Counted from the stretch's first letter, positions 1 through 6,477 are shown. The stretch: DNA of 11,043 nucleotides from ZC4RG19 sp036279475 (GCA_036279475.1 DASUJB010000050.1:1-11043); one strand, 5' to 3'. Program-made: numbers and translations. Notes: generated by a model from the letters alone, not told the origin.

Positions 1-919
1 AGGTCGGCAGGCGCAGGACGGGGCCGTCCCGGACGGCGAGGCCCTCGGCCACGACGGCCGCCGCCACCCGGGCGGCGCGGGCGGGGTCGGCGGGCCAGCC
101 GGCGGCCACGGGGACGTCGGCCACCGGCACGGGGCCGGCCCGGAGGGCGGCCACCAACCGTCCCCGGCCCTGGCGGTCGGAGCCGGCGAACGGCCGCTGG
201 GCCCGCGAGGTGCCGGCCGATCCCTCGGCCGGGTCGGGGCCGGCCAAGCCCCGACCCGCCCAGGCGCACCAGACGGCGGCGGGGCAGGCGCCGCAGCGGG
301 GGCGGCGACGGTGGCAGACCGTCCCCCCCAGCTCCATGACGGACTGGTTCCAGCGCCAGGCCACCCCGCCCCCCGCCGGGGCGACCGAGGCCACCAGGTG
401 GTCGGCCCACCCCTGGGCATCCGTGGGGCGCAGCGGCCGGCCCGCCCAGCGGGCCAGCACCCGGCCGACGTTGGTGTCGACCACGCCGACGGGCCGCTCG
501 TGGGCGAAGGCGAGCACGGCGCGCGCCGTGTACGGGCCCACGCCGGGCAGGGCCAGGAGGCCGCCCAGGTCGTCGGGCAGCCGGCCGCCGTGCCGGTCGA
601 CCACGGCGGTGGCGGACGCGTGGAGGGCGAGGGCCCGCCGGTTGTACCCCAGGCCGGCCCACGCCCGGACCACCTCGCCGGCCGGCGCAGCGGCGCAGGC
701 GCCGGGGTCGGGGAACCGGGCCAGGAAGGCGTGGTAGCGGGGGACGACGCGCCCGACCCCGGTCTGCTGGGCCATCACCTCCGAGACCAGGACCGCCCAC
801 GGGTCCCGGCTGGCCCGCCACGGGAGGGCGCGCAGCGCCGTCGCGCCCCAGCCCAGCACGGCCTCCAGCGCCGGGACCGGCACCTGGCCGGTGTGGAGGG
901 GGTCGCGACCGGGCAGCAC
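1..919 (-). CDS. mutY: A/G-specific adenine DNA glycosylase MutY (3' end just beyond the window)
   Basis: MutY removes adenine mispaired with 8-oxoguanine in base excision repair. I translated this frame by hand from the reverse complement. Numbering from the GTG at 919, it shows LPWR (32-35), the catalytic-Glu motif SEVMAQQT with E47, a helix-hairpin-helix around LPGVGPYTARAV (124-135), the catalytic Asp in VVDTNVGRV (D148), WNQSVMELG (190-198) and a [4Fe-4S] loop with C202, C209, C212 and C218 (C-x6-C-x2-C-x5-C). About 306 residues are present with no stop. The C-terminal stretch (FAGSDRQGRGRL and a following winged-helix-like segment) matches short actinobacterial MutYs, so only a few residues should be missing. 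There is no room for a MutT-like 8-oxoG recognition domain unless the protein runs well past the edge. The start is uncertain: GTG 919 or GTG 883, neither with a clear ribosome site. The product call is secure. Confidence 0.95.
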   Translation of the reverse strand, partial: MLPGRDPLHTGQVPVPALEAVLGWGATALRALPWRASRDPWAVLVSEVMAQQTGVGRVVPRYHAFLARFPDPGACAAAPAGEVVRAWAGLGYNRRALALHASATAVVDRHGGRLPDDLGGLLALPGVGPYTARAVLAFAHERPVGVVDTNVGRVLARWAGRPLRPTDAQGWADHLVASVAPAGGGVAWRWNQSVMELGGTVCHRRRPRCGACPAAVWCAWAGRGLAGPDPAEGSAGTSRAQRPFAGSDRQGRGRLVAALRAGPVPVADVPVAAGWPADPARAARVAAAVVAEGLAVRDGPVLRLPT

Positions 920-925
920 GTCGGC

Positions 926-1495
926 ATGGCCAACCCCGTCACCACCGCCGTCCACCACGTCGAGCAGGCCGAGGGCCTGGACCGGCCCGCGGCTGCCCTC
1001 GAGCGGGCCCTGGCGCCCCTGGGCCGGCCCGGCCGCCTCCGGGACCTCCTCACCGGGGTGCCCCTGGGGCACGCCGCCCACCCCATGCTCACCGACATCC
1101 CCATCGGCTGCTGGACGAGCGCCACCGTCCTCGACCTCACGGGTGGCCCGGCCGCCCGGCCCGGAGCCCGGCGGTTGCTGGGGCTCGGCAACCTGGCGGC
1201 GCTGCCCGCCGCCGTGACCGGTGCCGCCGAGTGGCTCCAGGCCGACACCGCCTCGCGCCGGGTGGGGGTGGTGCACGCCAACAGCAACCTCGTCGGCCTC
1301 GCCCTCTACGGGACCAGCTGGCTGGCCCGGCGCCGGGGCCGCCAGGCGCTCGGGGTCTCCCTGGCCCTGGCGGGCATGGCCGTGACCACCTTCGCCGGGC
1401 ACCTGGGCGGCCACCTGGCCATCGCCCGCAAGGTGGGGACGGCGGTGGGCGAGCCCGACCGTCACTCGTCGGTGGCGAAGAGGTCGTCGCCGTAG
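926..1495 (+). CDS. DUF2231-family four-helix membrane protein
   Basis: This is a 189-residue protein of unknown function. The sequence GHAAHPMLTDIPIGCWTS (49-66), followed by TGAAEW (98-103), VHAN (116-119) and GGHLAIARKVG (161-171), is typical of DUF2231 integral membrane proteins. Hydrophobic segments lie at about 52-72, 84-103, 113-133 and 141-163, giving four predicted helices. Conserved histidines near helix ends have led to suggestions of metal or heme binding in this family, but nothing here proves it. The ATG at 926 is preferred because it begins the conserved region; an in-frame GTG at 893 would overlap mutY. The start lies only 6 bp from the divergent mutY GTG. The 3' end overlaps the convergent mch gene by 34 bp, and its last residues (GEPDRHSSVAKRSSP) look non-conserved. 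Confidence 0.85.
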   Translation: MANPVTTAVHHVEQAEGLDRPAAALERALAPLGRPGRLRDLLTGVPLGHAAHPMLTDIPIGCWTSATVLDLTGGPAARPGARRLLGLGNLAALPAAVTGAAEWLQADTASRRVGVVHANSNLVGLALYGTSWLARRRGRQALGVSLALAGMAVTTFAGHLGGHLAIARKVGTAVGEPDRHSSVAKRSSP

Positions 1496-1980
1496 GGCAG
1501 CCGGCGGGCGGGGGCGAACTCGCGCTTCCACACCATCACGCGCCGCCGGAACGAGCAGACCTCCTCGCCCCGCTGGTTGACCCCCCTGGTCTCCACCGTG
1601 ACGATGCCGCGCCGGCCGTCCGAGGTCTCCTTCTTGTCGAGCACCCTGGTGGCCGCGTAGATGGTGTCGCCGTGGAAGGTGGGCTTGGCGTGCTTGAGCT
1701 CCTCCACCTCGAGGTTGGCCACCGCCGCCCCGCTGACGTCGGGCACCGACATGCCCAGGACCAGCGAGTAGACCAGGTTGCCCACCACGACGTTCTGCTT
1801 CTGCACCGTGTCGTTCTCCGCGTACCACGTGTTGGTGTGGAGGGGATGGTGGTTCATGGTGATCATGCAGAAGAGGTGGTCGTCGTACTCGGTGACGGTC
1901 TTGCCCGGCCAGTGCCGGTACACGTCGCCGATCGCGAAGTCCTCCAGGTGGCGGCCGAACGGGCGGTCGATCGTTGCCAT
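1462..1980 (-). CDS. mch: Mesaconyl-CoA hydratase (MaoC-like, actinobacterial short form)
   Basis: The 172-residue single hot-dog protein is predicted to interconvert mesaconyl-CoA and beta-methylmalyl-CoA in the ethylmalonyl-CoA pathway. The segments HWPGKTVTEYDDHLF (23-37), MNHHPLHTN (42-50), VVVGN (64-68), GMSVPDVSG (76-84) and KPTFHGDTIYA (99-109) match, as I recall, the MaoC protein of Streptomyces ccr-meaA clusters. The active-site His of the MaoC motif is H48. The position holding the catalytic Asp in canonical R-specific hydratases (GDxNPLH) is N43 here. Proteobacterial Mch is about twice as long, with two hot-dog units, so this form probably acts as a dimer or higher oligomer (inference). 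It is divergent from mcd, its expected upstream partner enzyme. ATG 1980 is supported by the conserved start region and a -10-like hexamer 6 nt upstream. A generic enoyl-CoA hydratase is the alternative. Confidence 0.85.
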   Translation of the reverse strand: MATIDRPFGRHLEDFAIGDVYRHWPGKTVTEYDDHLFCMITMNHHPLHTNTWYAENDTVQKQNVVVGNLVYSLVLGMSVPDVSGAAVANLEVEELKHAKPTFHGDTIYAATRVLDKKETSDGRRGIVTVETRGVNQRGEEVCSFRRRVMVWKREFAPARRLPYGDDLFATDE

Positions 1981-1986
1981 GGCGAC

Positions 1987-1992
1987 ACGCTA
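1987..1992 (-). promoter_or_regulatory. Candidate -10 element of mch (leaderless)
   Basis: On the minus strand this reads TAGCGT, fitting the actinobacterial TAnnnT -10 consensus. It ends exactly 6 nt before the mch ATG and no Shine-Dalgarno lies between, so transcription would begin at or next to the start codon. No clear -35 is seen. Confidence 0.5.
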
Positions 1993-2012
1993 CGGAGCGT
2001 TACCACCCGGTA
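1987..2012. promoter_or_regulatory. Two adjacent inverted repeats overlapping the mch promoter (candidate operator)
   Basis: ACGCT-ACGG-AGCGT at 1987-2000 and TACC-ACCC-GGTA at 2001-2012 are two perfect short inverted repeats with 4-nt spacers, placed end to end with centres about 13 bp apart. They cover the mch -10 hexamer and the region upstream of it. This is the position expected of a repressor site, for example TetR-type, but no regulator gene is in the window. Arms this short can occur by chance in GC-rich DNA. Confidence 0.3.
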
Positions 2013-2060
2013 GCCAGCGGTCAGCGCCACGAGCGGCGACGGCCCGACCGCGCCAGGGCA

Positions 2061-2079
2061 CCCTGATCCCCCGTCAGGG
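2061..2079. promoter_or_regulatory. Inverted repeat upstream of mcd (candidate operator)
   Basis: CCCTGA (2061-2066) and TCAGGG (2074-2079) form a perfect 6-bp inverted repeat around a 7-nt spacer. It would lie about 39-57 nt upstream of a leaderless mcd transcript start, just beyond the -35 region. It may be an activator or repressor site; this is inference from position only. Confidence 0.3.
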
Positions 2080-2105
2080 AACTGGGCGGCCGACCGGCAC
2101 CGGTC

Positions 2106-2111
2106 TAGCTT
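2106..2111 (+). promoter_or_regulatory. Candidate -10 element of mcd (leaderless)
   Basis: TAGCTT ends 6 nt before the mcd ATG at 2118, and no Shine-Dalgarno lies in between. The spacing is identical to that of the divergent mch start. No convincing -35 hexamer is seen. Confidence 0.5.
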
Positions 2112-2117
2112 CGCGCC

Positions 2118-3722
2118 ATGACCGCGACCGACCTCACCGCCGCCGCGTCCGCCGTCGAGCTCGCCCGCGACGTCGTGGGGCGCGGCCTGGCCCACCTGGC
2201 CGCCAGCGGCTCGGTCGACGCCGACCAGGTCGTGGCCTACGACCTGGCCCACGCCGCCGCCGCCGTCGAGACGGCCCGCACCCTCCTCGACTACGGCGCC
2301 CGGGGCGACGAGGAGGCGAGGATCACGGCCGCGTTCGCGGCCGACGCCGTCGCCGACGTGGCCGCCAAGCTCTACGGCCGCGAGGCCGCCTGGGGCGTGC
2401 CCGCCGACGCCCTCGAGCCGGCCCGGGGGTTCGTGGCCACCTACCGCGATCCCGCCTTCCTCGCCTCGATCGACGGGCCGGGCCCCCGTCACCTGGGCGA
2501 CGACTTCGAGATGGTGCAGGACGCCTTCCGGCGCTTCGCCGAGGAGCGGATCCGCCCGGTGGCCGAGCACGTCCACCGCCACAACGACGACATCCCCGAG
2601 GAGATCATCGGCGGGTTGGCCGAGATCGGCGCCTTCGGCCTGTCCATCCCCGAGGAGTACGGCGGCTTCGCCAGCGGCGGTGAGAGCGACTACATGGGCA
2701 TGGTCGTCGCCACCGAGGAGCTGTCCCGCGCCTCCCTGGGCGCCGGTGGCTCGTTGATCACCCGGCCCGAGATCCTCACCCGGGCCCTGGTCAAGGGGGG
2801 GACGGAGGAGCAGAAGCGGTGGTGGCTCCCCCGGCTGGCCAGCGCCGAGGAGATGGCCGCCGTGGCCGTCACCGAGCCCGACCACGGCTCGGACGTGGCC
2901 GGCATCAAGGTCACGGCCACGAGGACCGACGGGGGCTGGCTGGTCAACGGGGTCAAGACCTGGTGCACCTTCGCCGCCCGCGCCACCGTGCTCATGCTGC
3001 TGGCCCGCACCGACCCCGACCGGTCCCGCGCCCACCGGGGCCTGTCGCTGTTCGTCGTGCCCAAGGCCGTGGCCGACGGGCACGGCTTCGTGCTCACCCA
3101 GGAGGCCGGCGCCGACGGGGGGGCCGGCGGGGGCGGCCGCATGGAGGGGCGGCCGATCGACACCATCGGGTACCGGGGCATGCACTCCTACGAGGTCGCG
3201 CTCGACGACTGGTTCGTCGCCGACGCCAACCTGGTCGGCCTGGAGGACGGGCTGGGCAAGGGCTTCTACCTGCAGATGGCCGGGTTCGAGAACGGCCGGC
3301 TGCAGACGGCGGCCCGGGCCATCGGGGTGATGCAGGCCGCCTACGAGGACGCCCGCCAGTACGCCCTCGACCGCTCGGTGTTCGGGCGCCCCGTGGCCGA
3401 GTACCAGCTCACCCGGGCCAAGCTGGCCCGCATGGCGGTGACCATCCAGGCGGCTCGCCAGTTCGCCTACGCCGTCGCCCGCCTCATGGCCAAGGGCGAG
3501 GGCTCGATGGAGGCGGCCATGGTCAAGGCCTACGTGTGCAAGGCCGCCGAGTGGGTCACGCGGGAGGCCATGCAGATCCACGGTGGCTACGGCTACGCCG
3601 AGGAGTACGCGGTCAGCCGCTACTTCGTGGACGCCCGGGTGCTGTCGATCTTCGAGGGCGCCGACGAGACCCTGTGCCTCAAGGTCATCGCCCGCCGGCT
3701 CGTCGAGCAGGCCGGGAGCTGA
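2118..3722 (+). CDS. mcd: (2S)-methylsuccinyl-CoA dehydrogenase
   Basis: This 534-residue flavoprotein would oxidise methylsuccinyl-CoA to mesaconyl-CoA, a diagnostic step of the ethylmalonyl-CoA pathway. Residues 1-125 form an alanine-rich helical N-terminal extension absent from ordinary acyl-CoA dehydrogenases (about 380-400 aa) but characteristic of Mcd. The acyl-CoA dehydrogenase core follows: N-terminal helical part (130-245), VTEPDHGSDV (251-260) of the flavin-binding middle domain, then the C-terminal helical domain with FENGRLQTAARA (390-401), MQIHGGYGYAEEY (485-497) and SIFEGADETL (510-519). E513 aligns with the catalytic Glu of MCAD. GYRGMHSYEVALDDW (351-365) and MVKAYVC (468-474) also match Mcd as I remember it. 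A glycine-rich stretch (331-340) is encoded by G-rich DNA. It is divergent from mch and 6 bp upstream of the PIG-L gene. Another branched-chain acyl-CoA dehydrogenase is less likely, given the extension and the context. Confidence 0.9.
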   Translation: MTATDLTAAASAVELARDVVGRGLAHLAASGSVDADQVVAYDLAHAAAAVETARTLLDYGARGDEEARITAAFAADAVADVAAKLYGREAAWGVPADALEPARGFVATYRDPAFLASIDGPGPRHLGDDFEMVQDAFRRFAEERIRPVAEHVHRHNDDIPEEIIGGLAEIGAFGLSIPEEYGGFASGGESDYMGMVVATEELSRASLGAGGSLITRPEILTRALVKGGTEEQKRWWLPRLASAEEMAAVAVTEPDHGSDVAGIKVTATRTDGGWLVNGVKTWCTFAARATVLMLLARTDPDRSRAHRGLSLFVVPKAVADGHGFVLTQEAGADGGAGGGGRMEGRPIDTIGYRGMHSYEVALDDWFVADANLVGLEDGLGKGFYLQMAGFENGRLQTAARAIGVMQAAYEDARQYALDRSVFGRPVAEYQLTRAKLARMAVTIQAARQFAYAVARLMAKGEGSMEAAMVKAYVCKAAEWVTREAMQIHGGYGYAEEYAVSRYFVDARVLSIFEGADETLCLKVIARRLVEQAGS

Positions 3723-3728
3723 GGCACC

Positions 3729-4460
3729 GTGGCCGACGCCCCGCTCCGGCCGTTCCCGCAGGGCTGGCACCGTGCCCTCGTCGTCATGGCCCATCCCGAC
3801 GACATGGAGTACGGCGGGGCGGCGGCGGTGGCGGCGTGGACGCGGGAGGGCCGCGAGGTCGCCTACCTCCTGCTCACCCGGGGCGAGGCGGGGATCGACT
3901 CCCTGCCGCCGGCGGAGGCGGCCAGGGTACGGGTCGAGGAGCAGCGGGCCAGCGCCGCCGTCGTCGGGGTCGACGAGGTCGAGTTCCTCGGCCACCCCGA
4001 CGGGACCCTCGCCGACTCGCTCGCCCTGCGCCGCGACGTCGCCGCCGCCATCCGCCGGCGCCGGCCCGAGGTGGTCGTGGCCGTCAACCACCGGGAGACC
4101 TACGGCCCGGGCACCCTCAACATGGCCGACCACCGGCTCGCCGGCCAGGCGACCATCGACGCCGTGCGCGACGCCGCCAACCGCTGGGTGTTCACCGACC
4201 TCGTCGACGCCGCCGGTCGCCCGTTGGAGCCGTGGGCGGGCGTGGAGCACGTGGCGGTGGTGGCCTCCCCCCGGGCCACCCACGCCGTCGACGTCACCGA
4301 CACCTTCGAGCTGGGCGTCGCGTCGCTGCGGGCCCATGCCGCCTACCTGCGGGGGTTGGGCGACCCCGACCCGGACGAGCTCCTGCGGGGCTGGGCCGAG
4401 GCGGTGGCCGCTCGCTTCGGGGGCCGGCTGGGGGTGGCCTTCGAGCTGCCGGGCGGCTGA
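3729..4460 (+). CDS. PIG-L/LmbE-family deacetylase
   Basis: This 243-residue protein is predicted to be a zinc-dependent amidohydrolase of the LmbE/PIG-L fold. The hallmark MAHPDDMEYGG (20-30) supplies H22 and the acidic pair D24/D25. H135 in MADHR (132-136) is a likely third zinc ligand, by analogy with MshB. Family members deacetylate N-acetylglucosaminyl groups (mycothiol and bacillithiol synthesis, GPI and antibiotic precursors) or cleave mycothiol conjugates (Mca). The substrate here cannot be told from sequence. GTG 3729 follows the mcd stop by 6 bp, with GGGAG at 3714-3718 as its ribosome site, so it is probably translated from the mcd transcript. At 243 aa it is shorter than typical MshB or Mca (about 290-300 aa). 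Why a deacetylase sits in an ethylmalonyl-CoA pathway locus is unclear. Confidence 0.85.
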   Translation: MADAPLRPFPQGWHRALVVMAHPDDMEYGGAAAVAAWTREGREVAYLLLTRGEAGIDSLPPAEAARVRVEEQRASAAVVGVDEVEFLGHPDGTLADSLALRRDVAAAIRRRRPEVVVAVNHRETYGPGTLNMADHRLAGQATIDAVRDAANRWVFTDLVDAAGRPLEPWAGVEHVAVVASPRATHAVDVTDTFELGVASLRAHAAYLRGLGDPDPDELLRGWAEAVAARFGGRLGVAFELPGG

Positions 4461-4471
4461 CGCCCCCGCCC
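4451..4471. terminator. Weak GC hairpin between convergent PIG-L and mcl2 genes
   Basis: GGGCGG (4451-4456) pairs with CCGCCC (4466-4471) around a 9-nt loop that contains the PIG-L stop codon. There is no T-tract, so this is only a candidate. The remaining gap up to 4504 is GC-rich with no other feature seen. Confidence 0.2.
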
Positions 4472-4504
4472 CCGGAGAGGCGGCCGGCCCCCGGGGACGG
4501 GCCC

Positions 4505-5401
4505 TCAGCCCGCCCGGGCGGCGATCGCCTCGTGCAGCGCCAGGGTGTGCCGGGCCTGCTCGACGTGCAGGTTCTCGATCATCCGACCGTCGACGGTGAC
4601 CACGCCCCGGCCCTCGGCCACGGCTGCCTCGAACGCCTCGATGATGCGCCGCGACCTCTCGACGTCCTCGGCGGCGGGGGCGAAGGCGAGGTTGGCCGCC
4701 TCGATCTGGCCGGGATGGATGAGCGTCTTGCCGTCGAAGCCCATCTGGCGGCCCTGCCGGCACTCGGCCTCGAACCCCTCGGCGTCGCGGATGTCGTTGT
4801 ACACGCCGTCGAGGACGACCTTGCCGCTGGCACGGGCGGCGATGAGGGCGAGGCCCAGCCCCGTCAGCAGGGGCTGGCGGCCGGGCACGTGCTCGGCCCG
4901 CAGCTCCTTGGCGAGGTCGTTGGTGCCCATGACGAGCACGGTGAGCCGCTCGGACGACGAGCAGACCTCGACGGCCCGCAGCAGCGCCAGCGGGGTCTCC
5001 AGCATGGCCCAGATGGCCGTGTGCCCGGGCGCCCCGCCGGCGTCGAGCGCCTTCTCGACGGCGTGCACCGTCGAGGGCGACTCCACCTTGGGCACCACGA
5101 CGGCGTCGGGACCGGCGGCGGCCGCGGCCCGCAGGTCGTCGTCGTGCCAGGCGGTGGCGGCGCTGTTGACCCTGATGGCCACCTCGCGGGGGCCGTAGCG
5201 GCCGGACGCCGCCGCCGCGCACACCCGGTCGCGGGCCTCGGCCTTGGCATCGGGGGCGACCGCGTCCTCGAGGTCGAGGATGAGGGCGTCGGCGGGCAGG
5301 CCCGCCGCCTTCTCGAGGGCGCGCTCGTTGGCCCCCGGCATGTAGAGCACCGACCGGCGAGGCCGGAGGGTGGAGGGCGTCGAGGGTCCCGGGTCGCTCA
5401 T
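4505..5401 (-). CDS. mcl2: CitE-like protein, probable (3S)-malyl-CoA thioesterase (Mcl2)
   Basis: This is a 298-residue HpcH/HpaI-CitE family TIM barrel. It shows RRSVLYMPG (15-23), LDLEDAV (42-48), IRVN (76-79), AMLETP (132-137) with E135, MGTNDLAKEL (158-167) with D162 as the second likely Mg ligand, MGFDGKTLIHP (220-230) and IENLHVEQARHTL (275-287). MGTNDLAKEL and the IENLH C-terminus recall Rhodobacter Mcl2, which hydrolyses (S)-malyl-CoA to malate and CoA. The catalytic Asp that lyases carry near the C-terminus (D320 of the neighbouring mcl product) is Glu here (E276), which supports thioesterase over lyase activity (inference). The ATG is 2 bp beyond the mcl stop, with a purine-rich ribosome site, so translational coupling to mcl is likely. 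A citramalyl-CoA lyase-like role (CLYBL group) is the main alternative. Confidence 0.8.
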   Translation of the reverse strand: MSDPGPSTPSTLRPRRSVLYMPGANERALEKAAGLPADALILDLEDAVAPDAKAEARDRVCAAAASGRYGPREVAIRVNSAATAWHDDDLRAAAAAGPDAVVVPKVESPSTVHAVEKALDAGGAPGHTAIWAMLETPLALLRAVEVCSSSERLTVLVMGTNDLAKELRAEHVPGRQPLLTGLGLALIAARASGKVVLDGVYNDIRDAEGFEAECRQGRQMGFDGKTLIHPGQIEAANLAFAPAAEDVERSRRIIEAFEAAVAEGRGVVTVDGRMIENLHVEQARHTLALHEAIAARAG

Positions 5402-5403
5402 CG

Positions 5404-6471
5404 TCACTCCCCCCCGGCCTCGTCGGCCCAGGCCTTGGCCAACTCGGGATCCTTGGCCGCCAGGGCCTCGGCCAGGTCGACCATGACCCGGCACTGCTTG
5501 ACCGAGGCGTCGTCCTCCATCTTGCCGTCGAGCATCACGGCGCCGGTGCCGTCGCCCATGGCCTCGATCACCCGGCGGGCGTGCCGCACGTCCTCGGGCG
5601 AGGGCGAGAACACCCGGCGGGCGATGTCGATCTGCACCGGGTGGAGGGTCCAGGCGCCGACGCACCCCAGCAGGAAGGCGTTGCGGAACTGGTCCTCGCA
5701 GGCGACGGTGTCCCGGATGTCGCCGAACGGGCCGTAGAACGGCAGGATCCCGTGGGCGGCGCACGCGTCGACCATGCGGGCGATCGTGTAGTGCCAGAGG
5801 TCCTGCTGGTGGGCGGGCCGGTCGGCCTCGACATCGCCTCCCGGCGGGTCCTGGCGCACCAGGTAGCCGGGATGGCCGCCCCCCACCCGGGTGGTCTTCA
5901 TGCGGCGGCTGGCGGCGAGGTCGGCCGGGCCCAGCGAGAGGCCCTGCATGCGGGGGCTGGCGGCGCAGATGGCCTCGACGTCGGCCATGCCGCGGGGTGT
6001 CTCGAGGATGGCGTGCAGCAGCAGCGGCCGGTCGAGCCCCGCCCGGGCCTCCAGCTGGGCCACGAGGCGGTCGACGTAGTGGATGTCCTCGGGCCCCTCC
6101 ACCTTGGGGATCATGATGACGTCGAGGCGGTCGCCGACCTCGGTGACGGCGGCGGTGATGTCGTCGAGGGCCCAGGGCGAGTCGAGGCTGTTCACCCGGG
6201 TCCACAGCTGCGTGCCGAGCGACCGGTCCCACGACCTGCCCACCTCGACCAGGCCCGCCCGGGCGGCCTCCTTGTCGCCGGCGGGCACGCCGTCCTCGAG
6301 GTTGCCGAGCAGGATGTCGACCCTCGGCGCGATCTCCGGCACCTTGGCCACCATCTTGGGGTTGGAGGGCGGGAAGAAGTGGATCATCCGCGAGGGCGGG
6401 AAGGGGATCTCCCGCACCGGGTCGGGGGCGCCGACCGCCAGCGGGCGGAAGAAGTCCTTGGGCGAGCGCAT
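5404..6471 (-). CDS. mcl: L-malyl-CoA/beta-methylmalyl-CoA lyase, Chloroflexus type
   Basis: This 355-residue CitE-superfamily aldolase would cleave beta-methylmalyl-CoA to glyoxylate plus propionyl-CoA and reversibly condense glyoxylate with acetyl-CoA to malyl-CoA. Near-continuous resemblance to my recollection of Chloroflexus aurantiacus Mcl (348 aa) includes PLAVGAPDPVREIP (10-23), HFFPPSN (31-37), GNLEDGVP (56-63), VIMIPKVEGPEDIHYVD (118-134), SLGPADLAASRRMKTTRVGG (179-198), QQDLWHYTIARMVD (222-235), FYGPFGDI (245-252) and QFRNAFLLGC (261-270). Likely Mg ligands are E157 and D184. D320, in KMEDDASVKQ, aligns with the catalytic Asp contributed by a neighbouring subunit. Chloroflexus Mcl also cleaves citramalyl-CoA. 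The gene leads a two-gene unit with mcl2. ATG 6471 fits the conserved N-terminus and has a -10 hexamer 6 nt upstream. Confidence 0.92.
   Translation of the reverse strand: MRSPKDFFRPLAVGAPDPVREIPFPPSRMIHFFPPSNPKMVAKVPEIAPRVDILLGNLEDGVPAGDKEAARAGLVEVGRSWDRSLGTQLWTRVNSLDSPWALDDITAAVTEVGDRLDVIMIPKVEGPEDIHYVDRLVAQLEARAGLDRPLLLHAILETPRGMADVEAICAASPRMQGLSLGPADLAASRRMKTTRVGGGHPGYLVRQDPPGGDVEADRPAHQQDLWHYTIARMVDACAAHGILPFYGPFGDIRDTVACEDQFRNAFLLGCVGAWTLHPVQIDIARRVFSPSPEDVRHARRVIEAMGDGTGAVMLDGKMEDDASVKQCRVMVDLAEALAAKDPELAKAWADEAGGE
5407..5414 (-). promoter_or_regulatory. Ribosome binding site of mcl2 inside the mcl 3' end
   Basis: The minus strand reads GGGGGGAG, ending 5 nt before the mcl2 ATG (5401). 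It fixes that start and lies within the last codons of mcl, as expected for coupled translation. Confidence 0.6.
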
Positions 6472-6477
6472 GGCCCC

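Noticed and set aside
311..925. Upstream extension of the DUF2231 frame
   Set aside because: It is the antisense shadow of mutY. The conserved DUF2231 region begins after the ATG at 926.
3117..3123. Seven-G run in mcd (another at 2795-2801) as a phase-variation or frameshift site
   Set aside because: Short G runs are expected at this GC content, and the frame is intact with motifs on both sides.
1863..5222. Very long minus-strand open frame (1119 codons)
   Set aside because: It runs antisense to mcd and the PIG-L gene and out of frame with mcl2. Composition is Arg/Gly/Ala/Pro-rich with no domain pattern; long stop-free shadows are normal at this GC content.
2819..5737. Long plus-strand open frame (972 codons)
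   Set aside because: It overlaps mcd and PIG-L in another frame and is antisense to mcl2 and mcl; low-complexity translation and no recognisable motif.
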